Assembly (NCBI GenBank): GCA_031260705.1
Contig: JAISLA010000004.1
Coordinates: 1 to 64,000 of the forward strand
DNA length: 64,000 nt
Source: Endomicrobium sp.
Lineage (GTDB): Bacteria > Elusimicrobiota > Endomicrobiia > Endomicrobiales > Endomicrobiaceae
Direction of reading: 5' to 3'
Shown: positions 16,474 to 27,430 of the stretch, one piece after another
Numbering within the stretch: the first letter of the stretch is position 1
Layout: each line of letters starts with the position of its first letter
The notes under the pieces: generated by a model
The model's database searches: none
Told to the model about the DNA's origin: nothing
Seen by the model: only the letters and a program-made list of their open reading frames with translations
Position numbers and translations under genes: made by a program

Positions 16474-17784
16474 TTATTTCACTTGAAGAATATTGAGAAT
16501 GTAAACTATGATTACGATACTGCAGAAAACATAGCGTCCCATAGGTATAATCCACTTGCCGACCGGTTTAGAGCGTCCGCTTTGAATTTCCTGAAAAACC
16601 ATACTTTTTGGAACAATCCAAAAAAAGAAAATGCCGCTGACTAAAGCGCAGAACGGGATTAAATGGATTTCAAGAATATCAATGACGCCTCTGATATTTC
16701 CCACTACAAAAATATTGCACATAAATGCCGTTGTTATACAGACAGAGGCTACAGCCCAAAGTCTGGAAATTTTAAGTTTATTTTGCATTACTTCAACCAC
16801 GACTTCAAACATGCCTATAAGCGAAGTAATCGCGGCAAAAAATACCGCAATAAAGAAAATAAACATGAAAAACTGTCCCAAAGGTATGCCTTTAAAAATA
16901 TCAGGCATTGTTATAAACATAAGAGCAGGTCCGGCTTTGATGTCTTTGCCGAAAGCAAATACAGCAGGAATTATTAGCAAAGCTGCAATTATTGAAGCCA
17001 TTGTATCTAAAACTACAATATTCTTTGCAGAAGAAATTATATCGTCGCTTTTATTTGAGTAAGAACCGTATACTACCATAGTCGATCCTCTTATCGACAG
17101 CGAGTAAAAAACCTGTCCCAGAGCCAGCATCCATGTTCTGGGATCAAATAAAAATTCCCATCTCGGAGTAAGAAGATATTTATATCCTTCCAAAGCATGC
17201 GGCAGAAAAATAACTCTTATCGCCAAGACCAAAAGCAGAATAATAACTGCAGGGATCATAAATTTACAGCATCTTTCAATGCCTTTTTCAATACCATTTA
17301 CTATAGCTATGCCGGCAGCAAGTACAGTGATGATAATCCATAATAAGGGTTGGCTATTGTTGACGAAATCAAAATATTGAGAGCTGTCAGTCGCATTAAA
17401 AGCCGAACCGGTAGTCGACCCTACCAAAAAGCGCACTACCCATGATACTACCAAAGTATAACCTATTGCTTGTATTAAAGAAACTAAAACGCATATCCAT
17501 CCGAAAATCTCTCCCGTTTTTCCGTTTTTGCCCCGTATTTCTAGAACTTTTTTAAAAGCTCCGACAGGACCTGAACCTGTAAGTCTGCCGATGGACACTT
17601 CGCCGATTACTGCAATAAATCCCAAAACAAGCAAACAGGTAATGTAAGGAATTATAAATGCTGCTCCGCCCATTTCTCCTACGCGGTATGGAAAAAGCCA
17701 TATATTTCCCAAACCTATAGCTGAACCTGCGGCAGCAAAAATCAAACCCCATTTTGATGAAAAAGAATCTTTGGTAGCACTCAT
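16474..17784 (-). CDS. Sodium:neurotransmitter-symporter (SNF) family transporter
   Basis: 436 residues, about 11 membrane helices, as in bacterial LeuT/MhsT-like members. Helix 1 carries the Na/substrate-binding signature (WGLIFAAAGSAIGLGNIWLFPY). It imports amino acids with sodium; the exact substrate cannot be told. GGAGAAA precedes the ATG and a good promoter is at 17879-17907. Beside glnN, it suggests amino-nitrogen supply, but they have separate promoters. Confidence 0.93.
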   Translation of the reverse strand: MSATKDSFSSKWGLIFAAAGSAIGLGNIWLFPYRVGEMGGAAFIIPYITCLLVLGFIAVIGEVSIGRLTGSGPVGAFKKVLEIRGKNGKTGEIFGWICVLVSLIQAIGYTLVVSWVVRFLVGSTTGSAFNATDSSQYFDFVNNSQPLLWIIITVLAAGIAIVNGIEKGIERCCKFMIPAVIILLLVLAIRVIFLPHALEGYKYLLTPRWEFLFDPRTWMLALGQVFYSLSIRGSTMVVYGSYSNKSDDIISSAKNIVVLDTMASIIAALLIIPAVFAFGKDIKAGPALMFITMPDIFKGIPLGQFFMFIFFIAVFFAAITSLIGMFEVVVEVMQNKLKISRLWAVASVCITTAFMCNIFVVGNIRGVIDILEIHLIPFCALVSGIFFFWIVPKSMVFQEIQSGRSKPVGKWIIPMGRYVFCSIVIIVYILNILQVK

Positions 17785-17878
17785 AATTGCTGTTTCTCCA
17801 GTGTGTTCTTATAACTTTTTCAATCTTTTCTTTACAGGTCAAAAAAACTACTTTTTCATATAAATAAAGACAAGTGAC

Positions 17879-17907
17879 ATTATAAAATTTTTTTCTTATT
17901 TTATCAA
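17879..17907 (-). promoter_or_regulatory. Predicted symporter promoter
   Basis: Minus strand: TTGATA, 17-base spacer, TATAAT. It leaves a leader of about 90 bases before the symporter ATG. The rest of 17908-18241 shows no gene apart from a G tract. Confidence 0.6.
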
Positions 17908-18113
17908 ATAAATTTATGCGTTATATATATGTTTTTCATCTGCAGCCTTCATAGAACACTTTATCTTTATTACTTTATTATCTGTTTTCTTTAAATTACA
18001 TAACAGAGAGGATACTTTTTCGCATCGTTGAAGTTCTTCTCTTAGGCTATACTTGCGCCGTTTTACAATAGGGAAGAGGAAACTTTGCGTCACACTAAAG
18101 GTTAAAAAACGAC

Positions 18114-18123
18114 GGGGGGGGGG
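18114..18123. repeat. Ten-base G homopolymer, intergenic
   Basis: Ten G in an otherwise AT-rich spacer between the symporter promoter and the 3' end of bioB. Long G tracts are rare in such a genome and are prone to slippage. No gene or promoter that it would switch is evident. Confidence 0.7.
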
Positions 18124-18241
18124 TTAAACATATATCTATTGATTGAAAAGTCTGCTGTTAAGCCATTGGTAAAAGACGCAGTTTTCGGGCAAATAAAGAC
18201 AAGATGTTGTGTAAGCATATATAAAAAATATAAAAGAGATT

Positions 18242-19201
18242 TTAGTCGGTATAGTTAAGTTCTATTTCTAAGCCTAAGTCTTTTATCATTTGTTTGTCGG
18301 AAGTTATGCCTCTGCCTATTGTGGTGAGATAGCCGCCGGTCATCATACCGTTTGCACCTGCTTGAAATATCCAAGATTGTAAGTCTCTCAGATTTGCTTC
18401 TCTGCCGCCGCAAATCATAATATCTGGAGTTTGCAGGATTATTCTGAAAACTGCTATTGTTTTTAAAATTTCAATAGGCGGCATTGCAGGTAAGTGTTCG
18501 AGTGCTGTACCTTTGATAGGCATTAAAAAGTTCATTGGAATGCTGTTAGAATCGAGATCTTTTAAGGTAAATGCCAAATCTATTCTATCCTTAAGACTTT
18601 CGCCCATACCGAAAAGTCCGCCGGAACAAATTTCAAAACCGAATTTTTTGGCTCTTTTTATCGTGTCGACTCTTTCCTGATAGCTGTGCGTAGAACAAAT
18701 ATTGGGATAAAAATTTTCAGACGTTTCAAGATTGTGATGCATTTTTTTTATGCCGGCTTCTTTAAGTTTAAGAAAAGTTTCGTCTGATATTTTGCCTATG
18801 GAGACGCCTAAATGCGATACTTTCTTATGTTTTTTAAACATTTCGCAAAGTTTTTCTATTTCAACATCGTTTAAAGAATTGCCGCTTGAAACAATGCCGA
18901 AACAGTCCACATTTTCTAACGCTTTAATGGAAAATTCTTTTATTTTTTCAGTATCTGTAAGAGAATATACTTTCACATCGGTTTTATTGAAAGCTGATTG
19001 AGTGCAAAATTTACAGTCTTCGCTGCACTGTCCTGATTTTGCGTTTATGATAGAACAAACTTTTATTTTGTTACCCTTGTATTTTCTGCGTATTTTGGCA
19101 GCTGCAAAAAAAATCTCTTCGAGTTCAAAATCAAAAAGTTTCAGAGCTTCTTTTTTTGTAACCTGTTTACCACTTACAATTTCAAGTATTAAATTTTCCA
19201 T
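18242..19201 (-). CDS. bioB: Biotin synthase
   Basis: 319 residues; radical SAM enzyme that inserts sulfur into dethiobiotin. The 4Fe-4S motif CSEDCKFC and the later YNHNLETS-like MHHNLETSENFY motif are clear. GGREANLRDLQ near the C-terminus is the conserved Arg-containing site for the 2Fe-2S cluster. Start chosen at 19201, where family similarity begins; an upstream ATG would add 23 residues unlike the family. No other biotin gene is in the window, so dethiobiotin must come from elsewhere or from the surroundings. Confidence 0.93.
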   Translation of the reverse strand: MENLILEIVSGKQVTKKEALKLFDFELEEIFFAAAKIRRKYKGNKIKVCSIINAKSGQCSEDCKFCTQSAFNKTDVKVYSLTDTEKIKEFSIKALENVDCFGIVSSGNSLNDVEIEKLCEMFKKHKKVSHLGVSIGKISDETFLKLKEAGIKKMHHNLETSENFYPNICSTHSYQERVDTIKRAKKFGFEICSGGLFGMGESLKDRIDLAFTLKDLDSNSIPMNFLMPIKGTALEHLPAMPPIEILKTIAVFRIILQTPDIMICGGREANLRDLQSWIFQAGANGMMTGGYLTTIGRGITSDKQMIKDLGLEIELNYTD

Positions 19202-19264
19202 TTGTATTTTCTTCAATATTATAAAACTACATTTCAAATAAATTTTACAATATGTAAATAAAAC

Positions 19265-19294
19265 TGTCAACCTTAAGATATATGAGGTTGACTA
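19265..19294 (-). repeat. Short dispersed palindromic repeat, copy 3
   Basis: On the minus strand TAGTCAACCTCATAT...TTAAGGTTGACA, arms GTCAACCT/AGGTTGAC perfect. It is related to the copies at 1665 and 3413, and lies just upstream of bioB. Confidence 0.5.
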
Positions 19295-19464
19295 AATGAA
19301 TAAAAAACTGCAGACTTTTTCAGACGGTATTCAATTTTTGAATAACTTAAGTATTAATTATGACCTTTTGTCTTTTAGAAAGTTGAAATTGTTGACTAGA
19401 AAAATGCATAGCGGATATATTTGAGAATATATTGTGAGTTGAATCTCATCTTTTCTGTTTTAAT

Positions 19465-21129
19465 TTACATTTTATCCGGAACGGAAATCCCCAAAAGATT
19501 TAACCCGTTTTTAATTATTATCGCAACGCTTTCAATTAGTTTAAGTCTTGCAGAAGTAAGATTTGTGTCATCAGTCAAAACGCGGCATTTCTCATAGAAT
19601 TTGTGGAATATATCGGCAAGTTCAATTAGATAGACCGTAAAATGATGCGGACTCATAGTTTTTTCAGATAAGGCAAGTGTATCGCAAAACGCCGCAAGTT
19701 GTTTTATTAAATCTCTTTCTTCTTTTGTGTTAAGTAAAGAAAAATTTATATTTTTGATTTCTGTTGTAATACCGCTTCTGTTTTTACTCTCCCTAATAAT
19801 AGAACTGCATCTTGCATTGACATACTGAACATAAAAAACCGGATTTTCGCTTGACTGTTTTTTTGCAAGTTCCAGATCAAATTCAAGCTGTGAATCGGGA
19901 GCACGCAGTAAAAAGAAAAATCTGCATGTGTCTTTTCCGACTTCGTCTACAACTTCTTTTAAAGTTATAAACTCGCCTGTACGAGTTGACATAATTACGG
20001 ACTGTCCGTTTCTTACAAGCAAGACAAACTGGTAAAGAATAATATCTAACACTTTTTTATCAAAACCCAGCATTTGTACGCAGGCTTTTATTCTTGCGAC
20101 ATATCCGTGATGATCTGCCCCCCAAAGATTGACAAGTTTTGTAAAACCCCGTTCAAATTTGTTTTTGTGATACGCCGTATCAGAAGCTAGATAAGTATAT
20201 CTGCCGTCGCTTCTTTTTAAGACTCTGTCTTTGTCATCGCCGAATTTTGTTGAAGCAAGCCATAATGCGCCGCCTTTTATGTAAGCGTCGCCTTTCGCAA
20301 GCAGATATTCGCATGTCTTATCAACTTCTGTTTTGCCGTTTTTATCTTTATTGGCAGTTATTTTACTCTCGGAAAACCAGTCGTCAAATTCTACTGCAAA
20401 ATCTTTCAGATTGTCCTTTATACCGGACAGAATATCCTTTACGGCTTCATATTTAAAATTTATTTCATCAATATCTCTATCTCTGTTTTCAGAAACCAGA
20501 CGTTTTGCAATATCAATAACATATCTGCCCTGATAGTAGTCTGCAGGGAAATCAATTTTCTCGCCTTTGAGCTGCCTGAAACGAATTTCTGCAGATTTCG
20601 ACAGAACAAGCATTTGGTTTCCGTAGTCGTTTAAATAATATTCTTTTGTAACATTATATCCCAGATGTTTTAATATTCTTGCAATGGAATCGCCTATCGC
20701 GGCGCCGCGTCCGTGTCCAATATGTAAAGGTCCGGTAGGATTTGCCGAAACAAATTCCACCAGAATTTTCTCTTTATTGTTTTCAGGAAAACTGCCGTAC
20801 TTATCTTTTTCTCTAAGAATTGTCTCAAGTTCTTTGTAAAAAATTTCATTTTTAATACGCAGATTAATAAAACCCGCTCCGGCTATTTCAGCTTTTTCTA
20901 TAAGTTCTGGAATTTCTTTAACCGTAATGTCTATAAGTTCCTGAGCGACGGTTCTAGGCTTTGTTTTAGCTTTTTTTGCTATAAGCATTGCTGCATTAAG
21001 GGCAAAATCGGCATCGATATTTCCCGGCGGAATCTCTAAGGTAAAGTTCAGTCTGTCCGTTATTCCTTTATCCTGTAAATATTTTGCGATTATAGCTTTT
21101 AAACTGTCTTTTATATTTTGTCTTATCAT
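19465..21129 (-). CDS. argS: Arginine--tRNA ligase
   Basis: 554 residues; charges tRNA-Arg. The N-terminal Arg-tRNA recognition domain is followed by NPTGPLHIGHGRG (HIGH motif, about residue 135), the KMSKS-equivalent VIMSTRTGEF and the all-helical anticodon-binding domain with the usual Met C-terminus. The ATG overlaps the stop of the nitroreductase gene by 4 bases, so the two are translated from one message. Confidence 0.96.
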   Translation of the reverse strand: MIRQNIKDSLKAIIAKYLQDKGITDRLNFTLEIPPGNIDADFALNAAMLIAKKAKTKPRTVAQELIDITVKEIPELIEKAEIAGAGFINLRIKNEIFYKELETILREKDKYGSFPENNKEKILVEFVSANPTGPLHIGHGRGAAIGDSIARILKHLGYNVTKEYYLNDYGNQMLVLSKSAEIRFRQLKGEKIDFPADYYQGRYVIDIAKRLVSENRDRDIDEINFKYEAVKDILSGIKDNLKDFAVEFDDWFSESKITANKDKNGKTEVDKTCEYLLAKGDAYIKGGALWLASTKFGDDKDRVLKRSDGRYTYLASDTAYHKNKFERGFTKLVNLWGADHHGYVARIKACVQMLGFDKKVLDIILYQFVLLVRNGQSVIMSTRTGEFITLKEVVDEVGKDTCRFFFLLRAPDSQLEFDLELAKKQSSENPVFYVQYVNARCSSIIRESKNRSGITTEIKNINFSLLNTKEERDLIKQLAAFCDTLALSEKTMSPHHFTVYLIELADIFHKFYEKCRVLTDDTNLTSARLKLIESVAIIIKNGLNLLGISVPDKM

Positions 21130-21626
21130 TTCCAGACTTCATATTTAATCTTTTCGGGCTGCCAGCCGTTTTTCGGAGGATTGTTGTCTGCCGATTTTCC
21201 TATGACGACGAGAGAAAAGGCTTTTATATTTTCGGGAAGATTAAAAAGTTTCTCCATAGCTTTTGATTTTTCTTCATTAGAGTAAACGCCGCACCAGACT
21301 GATCCGTATCCTCTTGCAGTAGCCGCAAGGAGTATATTTTGGGTTGTCGCCGCACAATCCTGAGGCAGATATCTTTCAAAAGCGGCATTTTGATCGCCTA
21401 CGACCAAAATTGCTAAGGGAGCCTGCAAAATCATCTGCGCGGCGTGATGTAGAGAAGCAATTTTTTTATGTGTTTCTTTGTCTTTTATTACGATAAAAGA
21501 ATAACATCTCGTATTTCTCGCTGTAGGAGCAGACATAGCGGCGCGCAAAATATAATCTAAATCCTCTTTTTTAACGTCTTCGTCTGTATATTTGCGGACG
21601 CTTTTCCTTTCAAGTAAAATATCCAT
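21126..21626 (-). CDS. Nitroreductase-family FMN protein
   Basis: 166 residues; a compact nitroreductase with RKSVRKYTDEDV at the N-terminus, APTARNTR and the GYGSVWCGVY region that lines the FMN site. Such enzymes reduce nitro compounds, quinones or flavins with NAD(P)H; the natural substrate is unknown. GGAGAAA precedes the ATG. It is the first gene of a two-gene unit with argS. Confidence 0.9.
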   Translation of the reverse strand: MDILLERKSVRKYTDEDVKKEDLDYILRAAMSAPTARNTRCYSFIVIKDKETHKKIASLHHAAQMILQAPLAILVVGDQNAAFERYLPQDCAATTQNILLAATARGYGSVWCGVYSNEEKSKAMEKLFNLPENIKAFSLVVIGKSADNNPPKNGWQPEKIKYEVWK

Positions 21627-21967
21627 TTAGTTTCTCCTGTAGGGTGTTTAATATTGTTTTCAATTCTTTTTATCATATTGGGTGGGCTTTATCTCTATAA
21701 AAAACTTTTTGGCTGTCTATATTGTCTAAATATTGCTTTTAATTGTATCAAAATTTTCATATACGGCATATATTTCTAAGATGGGCTGACAGGCAATTCT
21801 TTGCTATAATAAATCGTACATTTAAATCCGTTGGTGTAAAGTCTTAAGGAGACGGAGGTAAAAAACGCAGTCGTGGATGCGAGAGAATATAATTTCGCAA
21901 TAAACGTTTAATTTTTCTTTTGTCTTTTGGCTGAAGAAAACAGAGGCGCGGTAAAAACATATAAGAA
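21627..21967. other. Divergent intergenic region
   Basis: Lies between the nitroreductase-argS unit and pcrA, which diverge from it. TATAAT at 21805-21810 on the plus strand may be the pcrA -10 box, but no -35 box has correct spacing. No gene seen. Confidence 0.4.
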
Positions 21968-24280
21968 ATGAAAGAAATATTAACTAAAAATTTAAATCCT
22001 TCTCAGATAGAAGCCGTTCTTTGCACCGAAGGTCCTTTGATAATTTTTGCCGGAGCAGGAACAGGCAAAACCAGAGTCATCACGCACAGAATTGCATACC
22101 TGCTTTCTTTAGGCGTTGCGCCGCAGTCTGTTCTGGCTGTCACATTTACCAACAAAGCTGCTTCGGAAATGAAGAAAAGAGTATCTGATCTTATCCCGGG
22201 GATAGGAGCAAATGCGTGGGTATCGACATTCCACTCGTTCTGCGCTCATTTTCTGTATGCTGAAGCTTCAAGAATCAGCTTAAGTCCCGATTTTTTAATA
22301 TACGATTTTACCGATCAGAAAAGCGTAGTCAAGGATTGTATAAAAGAATTGAATATTGATGAGAAAAAATTTAAACTCTCGACAATAGTGAATAAAATAA
22401 GCCGCGCAAAAGACGATTTAAAATTTCCGTTTGATATGGCAGCCGAAGCCGAATATGCGGGCGATTTTTTCGGAACTACGGTGGCAAAAATTTACGAACT
22501 CTATCAGAAGAAATTAGAAAGAGCTGACGCTATGGATTTCGGCGATCTGATAATGCGGACTGTTTCAGCTTTGCAGCAGCATTCAGAACTGCTGGAGCGT
22601 TATCAAGAGAAATACAAATATATTATGGTGGACGAATATCAAGATACAAACCACGCCCAGTATATATTTATAAAGCTGCTTGCAAGGAAACACCACAATA
22701 TATGCGTCGTCGGTGACGATGATCAGTCAGTCTATTCATGGAGAGGGGCTGACATAAATAATATTCTGGATTTTGAAAAAGATTATCCGAACGCAAAATC
22801 GGTAAAATTAGAGCAAAATTACAGGTCAACTCCGAAAATTTTATCAACAGCTGACAAAGTCATAAAATACAACAATGCAAGAATATCAAAACGGTTATGG
22901 ACGCAGAATCCTGACAACGGATCCGTAACAGTTTTAAAAGCCGTAGACGAAAATGTCGAGGCTGCAAAAATTGCTGAGTTAATTTATTTGAACGCATACG
23001 ACAATAAATATAAATTTTCAGATTTTGCGGTTTTTTACAGGACAAATGCACAGTCCCGCACATTTGAAGACGCTTTCAGAGTCCACCGCATACCTTATGC
23101 TGTTGTAGGTACGCTGCGGTTTTATGACCGCGCGGAGATTAAAGATGTCATAGCTTACTTAAAACTTATACACAACCCTAACGACAATGTGAGTTTTAAA
23201 AGAATTATAAATGTTCCCAGAAGAGGAATCGGAAAAACGTCTATAGAATCGCTCGAGAAATTTGCGCAGCTTAAAAACATGTCTATCTGGCAGTCCGTGC
23301 CTTTTGCGCAGGATGCGGGTTTAGCCAAGATACCCGTAAAAGCTTTAAATTCTTTTGCGCAGTTTATAAAAGATTTTTCCGTATTGAAAGACAGCGGTTC
23401 CGTTAAACTGATAGCCGAAAAAGTCATAGCAGATTCCGGATATTTAAAAGAACTTGAGGTGGAAAACACGCCCGAATCGAAAGTAAAAATAGGAAATATG
23501 CAAGAATTGATATCCGCTGTTGATGACTTTGAAACCCGTTCGCCGGATAAATCGCTTGCCGAATATTTGACACAGATTGCCTTGATAAACAGTGCAGATT
23601 CTCCTGACGAATCAAAAGGAAAAGTTACTTTAATGACTTTGCATTTAGCTAAAGGACTGGAATTTGATAATGTTTTCATCTGCGGACTTGAAGAAAGATT
23701 GTTTCCTATAGGTGAATCCGTTTTTAATGACAAAGAATTGGAAGAGGAAAGAAGACTTATGTATGTGGGAATGACAAGAGCGAAAAAACGTTTGTATTTG
23801 TGCTGGTCGACAGAAAGAAAAGTTTACGGTAAGACAATGTGGAATATACCGTCACGCTTTATTGAGGAAGCGGGATTTAAAGACGAGTCTGCCGAAATGG
23901 AACAAAACCGAAGCCAGAATTTTCAAAACAGATTAAGTCAAGAATTTAACGGAATAATACAGAGCAACGGGTTCAGTCGGGGACAAAATTCCCGAAGTTT
24001 TAATAAAAAATCTTTTAAAGCCGAAATAGTATATACAAATGCCGAGAGTTGCGGTTATATGCCGTCCGAAAGCGAGATAACAAAAGACGAGCAGCTTGAT
24101 AATCCCGCTGGAGATTTGAATCCGTACAAAATAGGAACGGCGGTCTCGCATCCCGTTTTCGGCAGAGGAAAAATTATTGAAAAAAACGGTGTGGGGAACG
24201 ATTTAAAACTTGTAGTTTTATTTGAAACCGGGCAGTGGAAAAAACTGCTTGCAAGAATAGCCAATCTCACTTTGATCTAA
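21968..24280 (+). CDS. pcrA: UvrD/PcrA-type DNA helicase
   Basis: 770 residues; SF1A 3'-5' helicase of nucleotide excision repair and replication-conflict resolution. Walker A GAGTGKTRVI, DEYQDTN, GDDDQSVYSWRGAD, NYRS and VTLMTLHLAKGLEF are all present in order. The C-terminus (VSHPVFGRGKII...) is the Tudor-like RNA-polymerase-interaction domain of PcrA. Full length. No strong ribosome binding site. Confidence 0.96.
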   Translation: MKEILTKNLNPSQIEAVLCTEGPLIIFAGAGTGKTRVITHRIAYLLSLGVAPQSVLAVTFTNKAASEMKKRVSDLIPGIGANAWVSTFHSFCAHFLYAEASRISLSPDFLIYDFTDQKSVVKDCIKELNIDEKKFKLSTIVNKISRAKDDLKFPFDMAAEAEYAGDFFGTTVAKIYELYQKKLERADAMDFGDLIMRTVSALQQHSELLERYQEKYKYIMVDEYQDTNHAQYIFIKLLARKHHNICVVGDDDQSVYSWRGADINNILDFEKDYPNAKSVKLEQNYRSTPKILSTADKVIKYNNARISKRLWTQNPDNGSVTVLKAVDENVEAAKIAELIYLNAYDNKYKFSDFAVFYRTNAQSRTFEDAFRVHRIPYAVVGTLRFYDRAEIKDVIAYLKLIHNPNDNVSFKRIINVPRRGIGKTSIESLEKFAQLKNMSIWQSVPFAQDAGLAKIPVKALNSFAQFIKDFSVLKDSGSVKLIAEKVIADSGYLKELEVENTPESKVKIGNMQELISAVDDFETRSPDKSLAEYLTQIALINSADSPDESKGKVTLMTLHLAKGLEFDNVFICGLEERLFPIGESVFNDKELEEERRLMYVGMTRAKKRLYLCWSTERKVYGKTMWNIPSRFIEEAGFKDESAEMEQNRSQNFQNRLSQEFNGIIQSNGFSRGQNSRSFNKKSFKAEIVYTNAESCGYMPSESEITKDEQLDNPAGDLNPYKIGTAVSHPVFGRGKIIEKNGVGNDLKLVVLFETGQWKKLLARIANLTLI

Positions 24281-24562
24281 TATTGCGGATTTCCATGCAA
24301 GTCCCGGAGCTGCCGGGAGACCTTAAGGATTAAAGATACCATTAACTGTCTGCCGAAAGACAGCGTAATTGCATTGTTCCCGTTCCGAACTTCCGTCGTA
24401 TTTAGCAGTTTCAGGGCATCTGTCCGTAATTATTTTAAGCTGCTTAAAAAGACTATTGCCGCAGTCAAACGTATCGTTAATTTTTCTCCCGCATGGATAT
24501 ATATGTCTCTTTGACGGTGATTTTATAAAATTTCAGCAATTTTATAAAATGTCTGAATGGAT

Positions 24563-24972
24563 TTTAAAAAATACTTCCGCATTGCTGAAAAAAATGTAAA
24601 ACCAAACTGTATTATATGCCAAAGTTTTGATATTTCGCTCTTTGCAGACAAAACTTCCAGCGGGCTTTTTGTCAAATATGCAGATGTCGGCGATGCGACC
24701 ATTATATTGCTTTAAAAAATAATTTTCTTGCGGGCAACGCAATCCTGCATTTAGAAAACATAAAATGTAAAAACATTTTTCTTTTCGGAAGATGCGTCGG
24801 TTCTTTAGCGCTGGAATCAAATTTTTCAGATTGGTTTAGAGAAAAAAAAATATCGGCTGTAGATATGGAATCTTCAATAATTTTGTCTGTGGCAAAAGAA
24901 ATAAAGAGAAAAACTGCCGCGTCAAGAAAAAAACTCGCAGATATGATTTTAAGGTTCTGCAATGAAAAATAA
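24563..24972 (+). pseudogene. Decayed nucleoside-phosphorylase-like gene
   Basis: Two frames give fragments such as CIICQSFDISLFADKTSS, IFLFGRCVGSLALES and SAVDMESSIILSVAKE. The last resembles the conserved DMESAAVA site of the purine nucleoside phosphorylase/nucleosidase superfamily. A stop and frameshift lie near 24712, and no credible start is seen upstream. The last codons overlap the start of the next broken gene. From 24281 to 24562 only a GTCCCGG/CCGGGAGAC hairpin is seen. The superfamily call is fair; the substrate is unknown. Confidence 0.55.
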
Positions 24973-26280
24973 TCCGGAAAATTTAACCGAGGACAAGGTT
25001 TTTAAAAATAGGTTTCCCAATTTCGGCATCAATAAGTCCAGAGAAATATTGCGACTGTTAAATGAAATATCAAAAATTGAAAAGATAAAAATTGAGAGTC
25101 TTTTGAATGATTTTCACAGAAAAGACTATAAATCAGTCAAAGAGTTTTTTCTCAAACGTAAATACCCCGGGACTTTCGGCAAAATTTCCTTAAATTCTTT
25201 TTATCTGCCTAAATATGAAACTGATATTTTGTTAAAAGCTGATTTAAGATCCCGGAAATTTTATCCGAAAAATATTTACTACGAATCAGACGCTGGTATA
25301 ACTCCGCTTTTTGAGAGAGTTAAAACATTATTTCCAGATTCAAAATGTGCCGAAAATAGAGTCGTTAAAAAGTTTCATAAAAAATAATTCTTTTACCGTA
25401 CAAGACTATAATAACCGCAACAGCAATCTGTTTATTGTAAAGGAAAAATATGATTTTTTTAAAAAATATCCCTGTACTTCCGAAGTTGTAAACTGCGGGT
25501 ATTCGGTTATGAATTTGGATGTGGGCTTGCATATACGACTGCAGCTATTGTCTTTTGCGGGGATATCAAAATTTAGCCGGTATCGTCATACCTTATAATA
25601 TTGAAGATTATCTTTGCGATGAAAAAATTGAGAGTTCGATAAAAGAGTTTTTTAATTTTAAAAGAATAGGAAGTGGCGAATTTACAGATTCATTAATTTT
25701 TGGCGATATTACAAGATTTTCAACAAAAATAATCGGCTACTTTAAAAAAAAGAATGATATCTTTTTTGAATTTAAGACAAAAAGCGCAAATATCAAAAAT
25801 CTGCTTGAAAGCGGAGGAAAAGAAAATATTGTTGTTGCATGGAGCGCAAATTCAATAAGAATCAGCAAAGCCAACGAATTTAAAACTCCGCTAATTAGAG
25901 AAAGGCTCGAAGCAGCAAAAGAATGCGCTTTAAGCGGTTTCAGCACAGCTTTTCATTTTGATCCGATAATTTATTATGACAACTGGAAACAGGGATATAG
26001 AGAAACAATAGATATGGTTTTTGACACCGTGCCAAATTACAGCATACAGCATAAAGTGGATAAGTCTGGGATCTTTGAGAATGCCGTCGGCACAGAAAAC
26101 GGTTATTGAAAACCGTTTTCCCGGTACCGAAATACTAAACGGCGAACTTCTTTTAGAACAAGGCTCTAAATTGAAATGTATAAATACTTAAACCGGATTA
26201 TTAAATCAAAAAAATCAAGAGCCGTAGTATATCTGTGCATGGAAGACAGTCAAGTGTGGAAAGCAGTGTTCGAAGCTTAA
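24962..26280 (+). pseudogene. Broken spore-photoproduct-lyase-like radical SAM gene
   Basis: Joined across four frameshifts (about 25350, 25540, 26065 and 26185), the sequence gives one SPL-type protein. The radical SAM triad CIYDCSYC (C-x3-C-x2-C) is preserved. The late segments WISLGSLRMPS, KTVIENRFPG and VVYLCMEDSQVWKAVF are the SPL C-terminal signature. SPL repairs UV thymine dimers in spores, but homologues in non-spore-formers exist. With four shifts it is dead. It overlaps the phosphorylase relic, so both were lost together. Confidence 0.85.
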
Positions 26281-26326
26281 TTCTCAAAGAACTGAATTTT
26301 TCAAACTTATTACCGGAACAGTCGGT

Positions 26327-27430
26327 TTACCCGCGTTCCAATATTATCACTGCTATTTCGCTTGTGTTAAATAACCTCATCGGCGGTCCCCATAAGCGCG
26401 TTCCAGAAGTTATGTACATAACCGCATCGTTATTATAATATAAACCGTAATGGTATTTCATTAAATATTTTCTCGCTATTTCAACAGGCGGAATCTGTCC
26501 CGCATGGGTATGTCCTGAAAGCTGTATTATTTTTATATCGTTATGTTTTGAAGCTTCGTCAAAAGATTTCGGGTCATGGCTTAAAAAAATTACGGGATAA
26601 TTTTTATTCACCTCGGCAAAAACTTTTGAAATTTTTTCAGGTTTGTCGCAGTCTATATAGTTGATACCCGCCACATTAATCAGATTTTCAACCAAAACGC
26701 TTTCGTTCTGAAGGGCTTTAAATCCCAATTTTTCAAGCATTGAAAAATACGACTCAATGCCCGTATAATATTCATGGTTTCCCGAGACGGCAAAAACGCC
26801 GTATTTTGCTTTTAATTTTTCAAAACCGTATTTAACATATTTGCCGTTTTTGTTAAGATCAGTATCCATTACATCGCCCGTAATAACTATCATATCGGGT
26901 TTAAAAGACACAGCCTTATCAAAAATTTTGTTCATAATTTCAGACGAAGTAAACGAACTGATATGTATGTCTGAAAGCTGTACTATTTTCAAGGAATCGA
27001 CTGGGAGCTGCGGAACTTTTATTTTTATTTCTTTTACGTTAAATATAAACGCAAAATTCAACAAAGACCAGACCGATGCTGCCATACTTAAAATTACAGC
27101 TGTCAGAGTTGAATAATATCTCAAATTTCTGACTTTAAACACTAAATTAACCGAATTCAATATATCGTTTGTGGCAAGAAAAGAGAACATTATTGCGCAG
27201 ATTCCCATGCATATAAATCCAAATGTCCCTATTGCGGACATAAATGGAATTTTGTTATGGCCGGCGGCAAGCGAAAGAAGGCTTATAATTCCGAAAGTAG
27301 CAAATGTCACATATAAATAGGTACTGTAAGGTCTGCGGATATTTAAACCTGAATTCACGCGCCATGCAATATAAAGATATCCGGTTAAGTATATTGCTAG
27401 TATCGTTAAAATCGTTAAAATAGACATCAT
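26327..27430 (-). CDS. Membrane-anchored metallophosphoesterase
   Basis: 367 residues: about four N-terminal membrane helices (residues 1-130), then a calcineurin-type phosphoesterase. Metal ligands appear in order: [28 protein letters not shown] and LSGHTHAGQ. This layout matches YkuE/YaeI-like phosphoesterases that hydrolyse phosphodiesters such as UDP-sugar lipids or phosphatidyl substrates; the substrate here is unknown. Its start overlaps the DUF4416 gene by 4 bases. Confidence 0.9.
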   Translation of the reverse strand: MMSILTILTILAIYLTGYLYIAWRVNSGLNIRRPYSTYLYVTFATFGIISLLSLAAGHNKIPFMSAIGTFGFICMGICAIMFSFLATNDILNSVNLVFKVRNLRYYSTLTAVILSMAASVWSLLNFAFIFNVKEIKIKVPQLPVDSLKIVQLSDIHISSFTSSEIMNKIFDKAVSFKPDMIVITGDVMDTDLNKNGKYVKYGFEKLKAKYGVFAVSGNHEYYTGIESYFSMLEKLGFKALQNESVLVENLINVAGINYIDCDKPEKISKVFAEVNKNYPVIFLSHDPKSFDEASKHNDIKIIQLSGHTHAGQIPPVEIARKYLMKYHYGLYYNNDAVMYITSGTRLWGPPMRLFNTSEIAVIILERG

